Below, piece by piece: positions 1-6,312 of a DNA stretch of 64,000 nt; position 1 is the first letter of the stretch; every line of letters starts with the position of its first letter. The translations under genes and the position numbers were made by a program. The stretch spans positions 1-64,000 of the forward strand of contig JAROAZ010000026.1 of assembly GCA_029432775.1 (NCBI GenBank). Reading direction: 5' to 3'. The notes beneath the pieces were generated by a model, which worked only from the letters and a program-made list of their open reading frames with translations, was not told the DNA's origin and searched no databases. Origin of the DNA: Pontiellaceae bacterium B12227. GTDB taxonomy: Bacteria; Verrucomicrobiota; Kiritimatiellia; Kiritimatiellales; Pontiellaceae.

Positions 1-287
1 CCGAGCGAGAGCAGATACTGGATTTGTTTGTTACTCGCTGGAATGTAAGGCTGTTGCTGGCTCTGACGGCTTTTCTGTTGCTTCGCTGATCCGGACGCCA
101 CATGGCCATTGATCTCTGCTTCAACGGACTCCTCCACAAGCTTGAATGTGTCGTGGATCTTCTGTTGCAATTCCTTCGCTGTTGCTCCTGTCGGCAACTC
201 GACTTCCACGCATGCGAGGTATGATTTGCTGGAATAATCTAGCTCAGCGGGCACCTTCTTGCTGAAGCTTGCATTAAGTTTTATCAT
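1..287 (-). CDS. Hypothetical phage/plasmid-type protein (3' end outside window)
   Basis: The reading frame is open from an ATG at 287 to the window edge, giving about 95 residues. The start follows an AAGGAG Shine-Dalgarno and an 8-base spacer. The N-terminus (MIKLNASFSKKVPAEL) leads into a strand-rich segment ending CVEVELPTGA, then a helix with repeated Gln/Glu/Lys. After that comes a Gln-rich linker and a segment beginning ASNKQIQYLLSL. The pattern resembles small uncharacterised proteins common on phages and plasmids, but I cannot name a family. A terminator lies just upstream on the same strand, so it is probably a separate transcription unit from the HAD-like operon. It is the leftmost visible island gene. 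Confidence 0.7.
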   Translation of the reverse strand, partial: MIKLNASFSKKVPAELDYSSKSYLACVEVELPTGATAKELQQKIHDTFKLVEESVEAEINGHVASGSAKQQKSRQSQQQPYIPASNKQIQYLLSL

Positions 288-321
288 TTGGATCTCCTTG
301 GGTTTAATGTTGTTGGGACAC

Positions 322-349
322 AAAAAAAGACCTCCTTGGGGGGAGATCT
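322..349 (-). terminator. Rho-independent terminator upstream of the left-edge gene
   Basis: Read on the minus strand, an 8-bp stem (AGATCTCC pairing with GGAGGTCT, one G-U pair) with a CCCCAA loop is followed directly by seven T. It would stop transcription arriving from the minus-strand HAD-like operon before the gene starting at 287. Confidence 0.7.
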
Positions 350-563
350 TGTGAGTTTTGGTAGGGTTTGAAAGCTATAGCTTCCTCTACACTATTTATA
401 CCGGGATTTTAGGGAATATTAAGCAGTTGGGGCCAACTTTGGAACGGCGTTCCACGGCATATAATCACACCGCCTTTAATCGCTGCGAGGGTTGGCCAGA
501 ACAGGCTTGAGCATGCGGCCCTGACCACGAGCCATCCGGTGCACTTCGTTGGCCACAGAGCAA
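350..563. other. Non-coding island spacer with repeat element copy A
   Basis: I see no convincing gene here; the short minus-strand frame over 409-636 has no family features or RBS. On the minus strand, just past the HAD-like stop, there is a GGCCAACGAA block, then CCTCGCAGCGATTA (about 468-481), then the palindrome at 438-454. The same order of blocks recurs at 4078-4200, so this looks like one copy of a composite island repeat. Confidence 0.5.
438..454. repeat. Island palindrome TTGGAAC-N3-GTTCCA, copy 1
   Basis: The site reads TTTGGAACGGCGTTCCA. It matches the sites at 2965, 4078, 6235 and 6279, which share the core GGAAC-(G/A)-(G/C/T)-(C/T)-GTTCC with flanking TTT/AAA. It lies between genes, like every other copy in the island. 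Confidence 0.65.
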
Positions 564-986
564 CTAAGGCTCTGCCAGATCCTTGTGTAATTCTTGTAAC
601 GCTCTGAAGCTCTTGTATGTGTTGACTGGATACCATGAGGGTAGTTTCCCGTTCTCTTTCAGCCAGTTTATCTCACCACCCAGCAGCTCATCCTCAATCC
701 AGATAAATTCTTCACTAGAACTTATTGCTTCAGTTTTAAAGACCCGAAAGTTGGTAGCCTTGATACGGCCAAGATCTCTAAGAGTCTCATCATCCACGTA
801 TGGCCGCAGATATCGAAGAGCGGTCTCTACATCACCCTTGCAATGCGTCGTCAGCCAGTAACAATCGAATGTGCTTACTGCAAATCGGATAAACTCATCC
901 CCTCTGTAGGCTAACTGAATCTCACCGCTGTTCTTACCCAACAGAACTCCGTCTATGTCGAGGTACATCTTTGTTTTAGGCTGCAT
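564..986 (-). CDS. HAD-like domain protein (second of a tandem pair)
   Basis: A 140-residue protein that starts MQPKTKMYLDIDGVLL. DIDGVL is the HAD motif I with the nucleophile Asp and the acid/base Asp. Likely motif II is the Thr in CYWLTTHC near residue 45, motif III the Lys in VFKTEAI near 88, and motif IV the acidic cluster FIWIEDEL near 98. The protein is compact with little cap domain, so a small phosphatase or nucleic-acid-end phosphatase is possible, but the substrate is unknown. It closely parallels the protein at 1157-1600 and starts 3 bp after the zinc-ribbon gene at 990-1160. The family call is fairly sure; the function is not. Confidence 0.75.
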   Translation of the reverse strand: MQPKTKMYLDIDGVLLGKNSGEIQLAYRGDEFIRFAVSTFDCYWLTTHCKGDVETALRYLRPYVDDETLRDLGRIKATNFRVFKTEAISSSEEFIWIEDELLGGEINWLKENGKLPSWYPVNTYKSFRALQELHKDLAEP

Positions 987-989
987 AAT

Positions 990-1160
990 TTAAAGCTCAA
1001 TGACGTGGCCGCATTTCGGACAGGTCGCAGTCATTGCCTCACGAATGTAGTCTTCATCAAAGTCATCCAGCTCCGTATTGATAGATGGGCGGCACCAGTC
1101 GATAAATGCGTGTCCGCATTTGGGGCATTCAACGAAGATTCTTTCTACTGGAGAGGTCAT
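990..1160 (-). CDS. Tiny zinc-ribbon protein (56 aa) between two HAD-like genes
   Basis: Translating the minus strand from the ATG at 1160 gives 56 residues ending in TAA at 990. It has two matching knuckles, CPKCGHAF near residue 13 and CPKCGHVI near residue 48, separated by an acidic stretch (ELDDFDEDY). Four Cys in two CPxCG pairs imply one zinc ion. The start overlaps the stop of the upstream HAD-like gene in ATGA, and the next HAD-like gene begins 3 bp after its stop, so the three are translated as one unit. It probably acts as a nucleic-acid or protein adaptor for its HAD-like neighbours. That role is inferred from position only. Confidence 0.75.
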   Translation of the reverse strand: MTSPVERIFVECPKCGHAFIDWCRPSINTELDDFDEDYIREAMTATCPKCGHVIEL

Positions 1161-1600
1161 TGTGCTCCAGCATCCTTGCTGTACGCTCGCAGCTCAACCA
1201 ACAGCTCATGTAGAGCATCGAAATCCATGGATGGTTTTACCAGATACCACGAAGCCATCTTGTCATGATCTTCCAGCCATTGGATTTCAGCCTGGAACAG
1301 TTCATTCTCGACCCATATGAACTCTTCATCGGGATCAATGGCTTCGGTTTTAAGCAACTGATAGTCAGTCGGCTTAATTCGGCATAAATCCCGGAATGTT
1401 TCATCGTCAACATACTGCCGCAAATTCCGTAGAACCGTCTCCGTATCTCCCCTGCAAAGTATTGTGAGCCAATAACAATCGTAATGACTCACGGCAAAAC
1501 GAATGAACTCTTCCGCCTTATAGGCCAACTGAACCTTCCGACCGATCTTGACCAACAGAACTCCGTCTACGTCGATATACATCTTTGTTTTAGGCTTCAC
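1157..1600 (-). CDS. HAD-like domain protein (first of a tandem pair)
   Basis: A 147-residue protein whose opening (M-KPKTKMYIDVDGVLL) aligns with its paralogue at 564-986. HAD motif I is DVDGVL; candidate motifs II-IV are CYWLTILC, LLKTEAI and FIWVENEL. The GTG start at 1600 is chosen because it preserves the shared N-terminus; an ATG at 1582 would remove part of it. The gene starts 3 bp after the stop of the pRiA4b-like gene and overlaps the zinc-ribbon gene by 4 bp. The two HAD-like copies have diverged substantially (acidic FIWIEDEL versus FIWVENEL), so the duplication is not recent and both are presumably maintained. Confidence 0.75.
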   Translation of the reverse strand: MKPKTKMYIDVDGVLLVKIGRKVQLAYKAEEFIRFAVSHYDCYWLTILCRGDTETVLRNLRQYVDDETFRDLCRIKPTDYQLLKTEAIDPDEEFIWVENELFQAEIQWLEDHDKMASWYLVKPSMDFDALHELLVELRAYSKDAGAQ

Positions 1601-1603
1601 AAC

Positions 1604-2161
1604 CTACCCCTGCAACACCTGATTGACCTTCCCCCGATCAAACACATCGGGATTCCACCCCGGCTCCATAGACTCCAGCCATTCCAGCAAGGCTTCCTGA
1701 TCCTCATCGGGACTATCCTCCCTGAATGCATCAACAAGGTCCTCATAGCCCGGAATACTACCGCAGTCTTCCGGCGGACAGGCACGTGTCCCATCAAGAC
1801 AAACGGGGCGAATAGAGTCGGGATCAATAGGCGCAACCTTTTCGATGGTGACCCAGTGTCGCCAGTCATCACCGAAGTCATACTCGTACAGAAACTGTTT
1901 CGTGCCTGCCTTGACCAGATCAGTAAGGCGAACCTTGCTTTCATCCTCCATGTCCATCTCGGGCGACTGACTAGAAAGGGTATATTTGCCTCCATTAACC
2001 TCAAAACAATGCAGGTGGCAATCGTGCCATCCCATGACTGTTTGGATAATGTGGTGGAGGTCAGCGAGTGAATAGTTATCAGGCACTGAAACCCGTCGCC
2101 AAATTTGCGGCTCGATGAACTCAAGCTCGATCTTCAGCTCTACCGTATTCTGATATCTCAT
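1604..2161 (-). CDS. Plasmid pRiA4b ORF-3-like protein
   Basis: A 185-residue protein starting MRYQNTVELKIELEFIEPQIWRR. The segment through residues 20-75 (IWRRVSVPDNYSLADLH, then GWHDCHLH.F) and the later YDFGDDWRHWVTIE are hallmarks of the pRiA4b ORF-3 family. These proteins are common on plasmids and mobile elements and their biochemical role is not established. The start at 2161 is preferred over an upstream in-frame codon because GAGCGAGG lies close in front. It is the first gene of the four-gene minus-strand operon with the HAD-like pair and the zinc ribbon. The Asp/Glu-rich C-terminus (about residues 140-170) is typical of the family. Confidence 0.85.
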   Translation of the reverse strand: MRYQNTVELKIELEFIEPQIWRRVSVPDNYSLADLHHIIQTVMGWHDCHLHCFEVNGGKYTLSSQSPEMDMEDESKVRLTDLVKAGTKQFLYEYDFGDDWRHWVTIEKVAPIDPDSIRPVCLDGTRACPPEDCGSIPGYEDLVDAFREDSPDEDQEALLEWLESMEPGWNPDVFDRGKVNQVLQG

Positions 2162-2538
2162 TGCCGTGCCTCGCTCGTTACCATTAGAAAGGCAGATTAC
2201 AATCCACAGACATTTATACAAGAGACAACGCAGTCAAAGCCGGTCTACAGAAGCCATGAGGATTGCCGAGGACCGGTCCGGACTTGGGTCCGGTAAGCTA
2301 GCCGCCGAAGGGGAGAAAGTTGGCCACAAGCGAGCTATGAAGCCCTGGGGATTTGTCTTGCACAACATCAACACATATCCTATTGATACACATAGAAAGG
2401 GCACAATCTGTAAAGGCTGTGTTCTCCCATCGGGTGCGTAACGCACTGGGATCAGGTTGAGGAGCGCAATGCCCCTCAGCGCTAAGCGATCACTTTCCGA
2501 GGGATTACTAGAACATCAGTAACCTCAGGAGAGTAATA
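2162..2538. other. Non-coding spacer with small hairpins
   Basis: No gene is supported: the plus-strand frames across 2105-2441 have no RBS or recognisable composition. Visible structures are CCGGAC-TTGG-GTCCGG near 2279, GTGCG-TAA-CGCAC near 2434, and GAGGAGC-GCAAT-GCCCCTC near 2460 (one mismatch). The divergent promoters for the genes at 2161 and 2539 must lie here, but I cannot place them. Confidence 0.4.
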
Positions 2539-2949
2539 ATGCCCACAAGACAAAATCAAACCGCCACCGGCACCCGCCAAGCGATGAAAAACACCGCCCA
2601 TGAAAGTATCGTAAAAGGCTGGCTCATGCAGGATGAATGGCAGGTATTCAGTCCGGAACTAGACCATGCCCACCAGACCGATGTGCTGATTTCTGATGGA
2701 TGTAAGTACTACAGGATTCAGGTCAAGACAGTGGCGGCCAAAAGCAAGGATCACATCGTCCAGAAAATGTGGAAGGATGAAAACCACATCGATGCTGTCG
2801 TGTACTTTGTACGCAACTCTTGCTGGGGAGTCGTAGCTCCGGCTTTCACGGAAAAGAAGCGGCCTCTCGACCATCCAGAACACATCAGGTTTAACAGCTT
2901 CAGTCCGAAAGAATTCCTGTCAGCGTTTCACTCTATTCCGAACAGTTGA
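2539..2949 (+). CDS. PD-(D/E)XK endonuclease-like protein
   Basis: A 136-residue protein. The middle reads ELDHAHQTDVLISDG followed by YYRIQVKTVA. A conserved Asp, a hydrophobic strand and then Gln-x-Lys fit the D...(E/Q)xK core of the PD-(D/E)XK fold, as in archaeal Holliday-junction-resolvase-like and group I intron-associated endonucleases. Gln replaces the usual Glu, as in some members. The ATG at 2539 follows AGGAGAG with suitable spacing. A second in-frame Met (residue 16, MKNTAHES) would keep the whole domain. The gene stands alone, divergent from the HAD-like operon and convergent with the PIN gene. The fold call is moderate; the target is unknown. Confidence 0.7.
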   Translation: MPTRQNQTATGTRQAMKNTAHESIVKGWLMQDEWQVFSPELDHAHQTDVLISDGCKYYRIQVKTVAAKSKDHIVQKMWKDENHIDAVVYFVRNSCWGVVAPAFTEKKRPLDHPEHIRFNSFSPKEFLSAFHSIPNS

Positions 2950-2964
2950 GCCTCTATCCACTAT

Positions 2965-2987
2965 CTTCTGAAACACCGTTCCAAACC
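2965..2987. repeat. Island repeat, copy 2 (exact 23-bp direct repeat)
   Basis: These 23 bases, CTTCTGAAACACC then GTTCCAAACC, are repeated exactly at 4078-4100. They contain a one-arm-degenerate form of the island palindrome (GAAACACCGTTCC). The two copies sit on either side of the PIN-domain gene. Confidence 0.7.
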
Positions 2988-3063
2988 AGACCCAATGAGT
3001 ATCCGAGCTTGATAAGGTAGAGTATTGGAGCCGAGGCGTTGATCGCCAACAATTTGCCGCCTC

Positions 3064-3912
3064 TTAGGCCTCACAGGGCTCTATGAATACCAAGTCAACA
3101 TGAGAACTTTTCTTTTCACACTCATGAGCAAGCATCAGGGCGTTTCGTTTATGCGCTTCAACAATCCTGTCGCTCATGGTCTTTAGCTTTTCGGAACCGA
3201 TAACTTCCCAGGTGGCCCTAGAATAGCTCGACAAGCTCTCTTTAGCCCTTATCCGCAAATCTCTGTCATTGGTAATTAGAGTGGAGCGAACACCTTTCTT
3301 CACCTGATCAATAATGTGTTTTACGAGAACTGGATCAGCATATGTATGCCCCGGATGGGCCGTCAAATTTACAAAATGGAGCAGTCCTTTTTCATGGAAC
3401 TGCTCTATTCGTCTATGCGCTATTCTCCCCAGCCGTTTCCCATCCTCACCACTGCTCTTGTCTTTCTTCTTCTTGCAGATTTCGTTGTACTGCACCCCGG
3501 GAACAGTAATATTAACTCCCTGAATGCGGCATGTGATCTCCAAAGCCGCCAGCAAACCCTCGCAATCCTCATCCATCCAGATATTTGTATCAACGAGCAG
3601 GCATGGCGTGGTGTAGTCTGAAAGAGATTGTACGGCTATCCGTCCGTTTCCAATTATGCGCTCGGTGAGCCGGGCTTCAGCCTTTCTGGCCTCTTTATCC
3701 CGCTCTCTAGCTTCTTCTCGAAAACGCTGTTCCTGAATCTTATTTCGTTTCCTGATCAATAACAACACAGCAAGGGCGATGATGGCGACCAAGATTAAGC
3801 CTCCAACAAACCACTGCCAATATGCCAGAACGAAACAACAGGCTTCGCAGACTGCATATAGAATCCCCAATCCGATAAGAATATATATGTATGCCGGTAT
3901 TTTTTCTTCCAT
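3064..3912 (-). CDS. Membrane-anchored PIN-domain protein
   Basis: A 282-residue protein from the ATG at 3912 (MEEKIPAYIYILIGLG), chosen because GAGG lies 5 bases upstream; the longer frame begins at TTG without an RBS. Residues about 6-50 form two hydrophobic helices, followed by a highly charged helix rich in Arg/Glu/Lys (about 53-85). A PIN domain follows: LLVDTNIWMDED carries the first acidic residues, a central Glu lies in YNEICKKKK, and TLITNDRDL carries the C-terminal acidic site. PIN domains are metal-dependent RNases, often toxins. Here the catalytic part would face the cytoplasm, tethered to the membrane. No antitoxin-like gene is adjacent. It is flanked by an exact 23-bp repeat. 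Confidence 0.8.
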   Translation of the reverse strand: MEEKIPAYIYILIGLGILYAVCEACCFVLAYWQWFVGGLILVAIIALAVLLLIRKRNKIQEQRFREEARERDKEARKAEARLTERIIGNGRIAVQSLSDYTTPCLLVDTNIWMDEDCEGLLAALEITCRIQGVNITVPGVQYNEICKKKKDKSSGEDGKRLGRIAHRRIEQFHEKGLLHFVNLTAHPGHTYADPVLVKHIIDQVKKGVRSTLITNDRDLRIRAKESLSSYSRATWEVIGSEKLKTMSDRIVEAHKRNALMLAHECEKKSSHVDLVFIEPCEA

Positions 3913-4288
3913 ACGATCCTCTGTAAGTTCGACAAATGAAAATCCTGATTTGCGGTAATTTAACCCATTGATTGCCAATGATAAAATGAAAAAACACAGT
4001 CCTGTCCCGACGGAAGCAATTCAGGAAACTCCATCATTTGCTGTGGTTGATCGGTCATAGCCGCCCTTTTGACCGACCTTCTGAAACACCGTTCCAAACC
4101 TGCAAAAACACCCATACCCCCTAATCGCTGCGAGAATGCCTCAGGACCAACCCGGGTTTTGGCCCTGGTGATGAATCGTCCGGGTTATATTCGTTGGCCC
4201 TAGGGTGCGTTACGCTGCGATAAGAGTGCATATGACCAACCGGCCCATCCGGGCTTCACAAACACCTCCGATTCGGTAGAGTGTACCC
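3913..4288. other. Non-coding spacer with repeat element copy C
   Basis: No gene is seen. It contains the 23-bp repeat (4078-4100) and then, on the minus strand, CTCGCAGCGATTAG (about 4121-4134) and GGCCAACGAA (about 4190-4199). These are the same blocks and order as at 438-560. Divergent promoters for the PIN gene and the gene at 4289 must be here. Confidence 0.45.
4078..4100. repeat. Island repeat, copy 3 (exact partner of 2965-2987)
   Basis: Identical over 23 bases to 2965-2987, in the same orientation. The pair brackets the PIN gene together with its promoter region. Confidence 0.7.
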
Positions 4289-4906
4289 ATGTCCATTTCA
4301 GCCGAAACCATCACCAAGATCTACCAGGCCTACCTGCCCGAGATGATCGAGATCGTCATCGATACCTATGAACACTATAGGAATCTAAAGTTGCCGAAAG
4401 GCCACACCCCATACTCGGTGAACCGAAAGCGCTTCAATGACGACTTTTGGAAAGAGGTAGTCAATGAGCACATCAAGCACCGCTACAACCCAAAGCATAC
4501 CATCCCGTTCGGCAGACGTATGTGTGGTGGCCAAATGCCCTGGCCGGATCTTATCTGCAAACTGCCCGGACTGATCGCTATCGAGGATCGCTGGCAAAAC
4601 CGACTTCGGACAGCAATGGCATCGGATCAATTTACACTGGGCCACTTCAATTCCTGTGACACTCCGCAGAAGCTCGGAGCAGCCATTGAACTCTGGAACA
4701 ACCGCAATCCTGAAATCACGCCCACGGACGATACATCTATCTTTTGCATAGAGCTGGCATCCCGGAACTGGCAGTTCTTGCTAGAAGATCCTGATGGCCG
4801 CCGCATAACCGCACACATACTCCTAAGTGCAACAGAACAGGACGGACTTGAACAACTGGACAAGGTATTTGGAGACTACCTTCAAGAGCTATCGGATCAA
4901 CTCTGA
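4289..4906 (+). CDS. Hypothetical protein (205 aa)
   Basis: The ATG at 4289 opens a 205-residue frame. The protein is soluble, with a helical N-terminus (MSISAETITKIYQAYLPEMI) and a central FGRRMCGGQMPWPDLICKL segment. A mixed alpha/beta C-terminal half includes FCIELASRNWQFLLEDPDGR. I recognise no family and no catalytic motif. There is no signal peptide or membrane segment. Its 3' end overlaps the convergent gene at 4897 by 10 bp. The even codon use and tight convergent packing argue that it is a real gene, but the function is unknown. Confidence 0.6.
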   Translation: MSISAETITKIYQAYLPEMIEIVIDTYEHYRNLKLPKGHTPYSVNRKRFNDDFWKEVVNEHIKHRYNPKHTIPFGRRMCGGQMPWPDLICKLPGLIAIEDRWQNRLRTAMASDQFTLGHFNSCDTPQKLGAAIELWNNRNPEITPTDDTSIFCIELASRNWQFLLEDPDGRRITAHILLSATEQDGLEQLDKVFGDYLQELSDQL

Positions 4907-5796
4907 TTACCACGAGGAAAGCCATGATAGGCGACTCGGTATCCTGACTGCATCAGAAGGCAATCAATGTACTCCTGTGGATTCAGCTTCTCCGACAGCA
5001 AGCCAACTGGGTATCGCATGGCATAGCCCAAAGCGTAGCGAAGGTGCTTCGTGGTGGGCTTCATGATGCTCCAGCTTGAGGCGCCGCAGAATGGCATATC
5101 CTCACGTGCCTTCGCAGACAGCACCTCTTCAGGCAGTGGTAGAGAGTCTACTCCCTTTGGCAGTATCCCGATGATGGTTGTTTCCTTCGAGAACACCCAC
5201 CGCTTTTCATCGTCATACAGATAGTTCCGATACCAGTTCGGCATGGTGACGACCGCATCATACGAAAACAGTTTCTTCTTTTTGCAAAGCGTGTTGATGA
5301 GCTTCGTGTAATCGGCATGCTCGTCGGGACTGACAAACTCAAAGTGATCGGGGCGGGTAATCTTGATTACGGCCAGGCCGCCCGACTTCTTCAGATGCGG
5401 CTCCAGTTTTCCACCGATCTCCACTGCCTTCCTGAACCGGCACCAGGGACATGCAGCGTACTTGTCACAGTAGAAGCGATTGGACAGGTCAACCTCGGCT
5501 CCTCCGGGGTAGCAGTCCCGTACTCGGGACAGAACGTTCTCCATTCCCATGTGACCAAAATACTCAGTAAGCTCCGTCTGCTCCATACGGGCATTCATGG
5601 CATCGAAATGTCGGGAGGAGATAGCAGCTACCCTCAGACCAAGGTTTTTGACGAAACTGTTCTTTCCACTATAGCCGATCATGTCCTTGATGAACTCAGG
5701 CGGATCGGCCAGCTTGGCCTTAACGCTGGGCTCTTGGTCTAAGCTCCCGTAGACAGGGGCGTGATAGTCTTTGTGGATGATTCTTTTGATGATCAT
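4897..5796 (-). CDS. Possible plasmid/phage replication-type (Rep-like) protein
   Basis: A 299-residue protein from the ATG at 5796. The middle has a metal-binding-like cluster, FYCDKYAACPWCRFRKAVEI (near residues 107-126), followed by GGLAVIKITRPDHFEF. A C-x-n-CPxC-x-R knuckle preceding a strand-rich domain is seen in several rolling-circle and plasmid Rep proteins. I do not see an unambiguous HUH motif, so the assignment is tentative. No RBS is obvious. A perfect 12-bp-arm inverted repeat lies 25 bp upstream (5821-5848), which would suit an autoregulatory or origin site. It could equally be another zinc-knuckle protein of mobile elements. Confidence 0.5.
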   Translation of the reverse strand: MIIKRIIHKDYHAPVYGSLDQEPSVKAKLADPPEFIKDMIGYSGKNSFVKNLGLRVAAISSRHFDAMNARMEQTELTEYFGHMGMENVLSRVRDCYPGGAEVDLSNRFYCDKYAACPWCRFRKAVEIGGKLEPHLKKSGGLAVIKITRPDHFEFVSPDEHADYTKLINTLCKKKKLFSYDAVVTMPNWYRNYLYDDEKRWVFSKETTIIGILPKGVDSLPLPEEVLSAKAREDMPFCGASSWSIMKPTTKHLRYALGYAMRYPVGLLSEKLNPQEYIDCLLMQSGYRVAYHGFPRGNQS

Positions 5797-5820
5797 AAAA
5801 AAGGGTCGCTAAGTCCTATA

Positions 5821-5848
5821 ATACAATCTCTCTATGGAGAGATTGTAT
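5821..5848. promoter_or_regulatory. Perfect 12-bp-arm inverted repeat upstream of the Rep-like gene
   Basis: ATACAATCTCTC, TATG, GAGAGATTGTAT: a perfect 12-bp stem with a 4-base loop. It lacks a T-tract, so it is not a terminator. It lies 25 bp before the ATG of the gene at 5796 in an AT-rich stretch and could be an operator or a replication-initiator site. Confidence 0.6.
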
Positions 5849-6060
5849 ACTATTCTATTTCATTTCTAACTAAGGATAGAGCTAGATGAATATAGAAATA
5901 AACTTAGCTGGATTCAACCATACCTCTCACCTGATCTACCATAAAAAAGGGAGGTGGTTCCGGCGAAAACAAAACTTGATCGGATCTACCAAAAAACAAA
6001 GTGGTGCAGCATTTTTGCTTAGACTCTGACCTGCCCGAATCTTGTACTCTATGCCCTTCG

Positions 6061-6086
6061 GGCAGGCGCTGCTGGCAGGCGCTGCT
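6061..6086. repeat. 13-bp tandem repeat, two units
   Basis: GGCAGGCGCTGCT occurs twice head to tail with no mismatch, inside the repeat-rich non-coding region. Confidence 0.8.
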
Positions 6087-6234
6087 GTAGCCGCCTCTGA
6101 GGGCACGAAGTGCCGCAGGAGACCTACGACCCGCCCAAGCCCGACTTCGTCGATTACGGCGTGTCCTCGCAGCGACTGGAGGGCACTATGTGCAGAACAA
6201 GCCAGTGCCTATCAAAAATATCCCGTGAACCCAA

Positions 6235-6299
6235 CTTTGAAACGGCGTTCCAAAGAATGAAAGCCACTTGGGTGCAAGCTTTGGAACGGTGTTCCAAAG
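6235..6299. repeat. Two adjacent island palindromes (copies 4 and 5)
   Basis: CTTTGAAACGGCGTTCCAAAG (6235-6255) has one mismatch between arms. CTTTGGAAC-GGT-GTTCCAAAG (6279-6299) is perfect with 9-bp arms. Their starts are 44 bp apart, roughly four helical turns. They lie just past the 3' end of the integrase gene. Confidence 0.8.
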
Positions 6300-6312
6300 G
6301 CTACTCCTATAC

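Larger units (their letters stand above)
5797..6312. other. Long non-coding region rich in repeats
   Basis: About 516 bases without a supported gene; the frames at 6042-6316 are repeat-derived. In order it contains the long hairpin 5821-5848 and an imperfect direct repeat, GATCTACCA followed by an A-tract (about 5934 and 5985). Next are a 13-bp tandem repeat (6061-6086) and two similar hairpins, GGCAC-GAA-GTGCC and GCAC-TAT-GTGC (about 6102 and 6183). CTCGCAGCGACT (about 6166) and two island palindromes next to the integrase stop complete it. Confidence 0.5.

Noticed and set aside
409..636. 75-residue minus-strand frame overlapping the 3' end of a HAD-like gene
   Set aside because: It overlaps real coding sequence and repeat DNA and shows no family features.
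1157..1285. TTCCAGCCATTGGAT near 1271 as a chromosomal-type palindrome in the island
   Set aside because: One change in each arm, and the only such case noticed in the island; compatible with chance.
2105..2441. Plus-strand open frames over the pRiA4b-like gene start and its upstream spacer
   Set aside because: They overlap a well-supported gene on the other strand and have no RBS or recognisable composition.
4078..4200. Possible integron attC sites in the island spacers (GGCCAACG and GGTTGGTCC arms)
   Set aside because: Arms do not fit RYYYAAC/GTTRRRY consistently, genes are not in one orientation, and the integrase is a phage/island type without the IntI-specific region.
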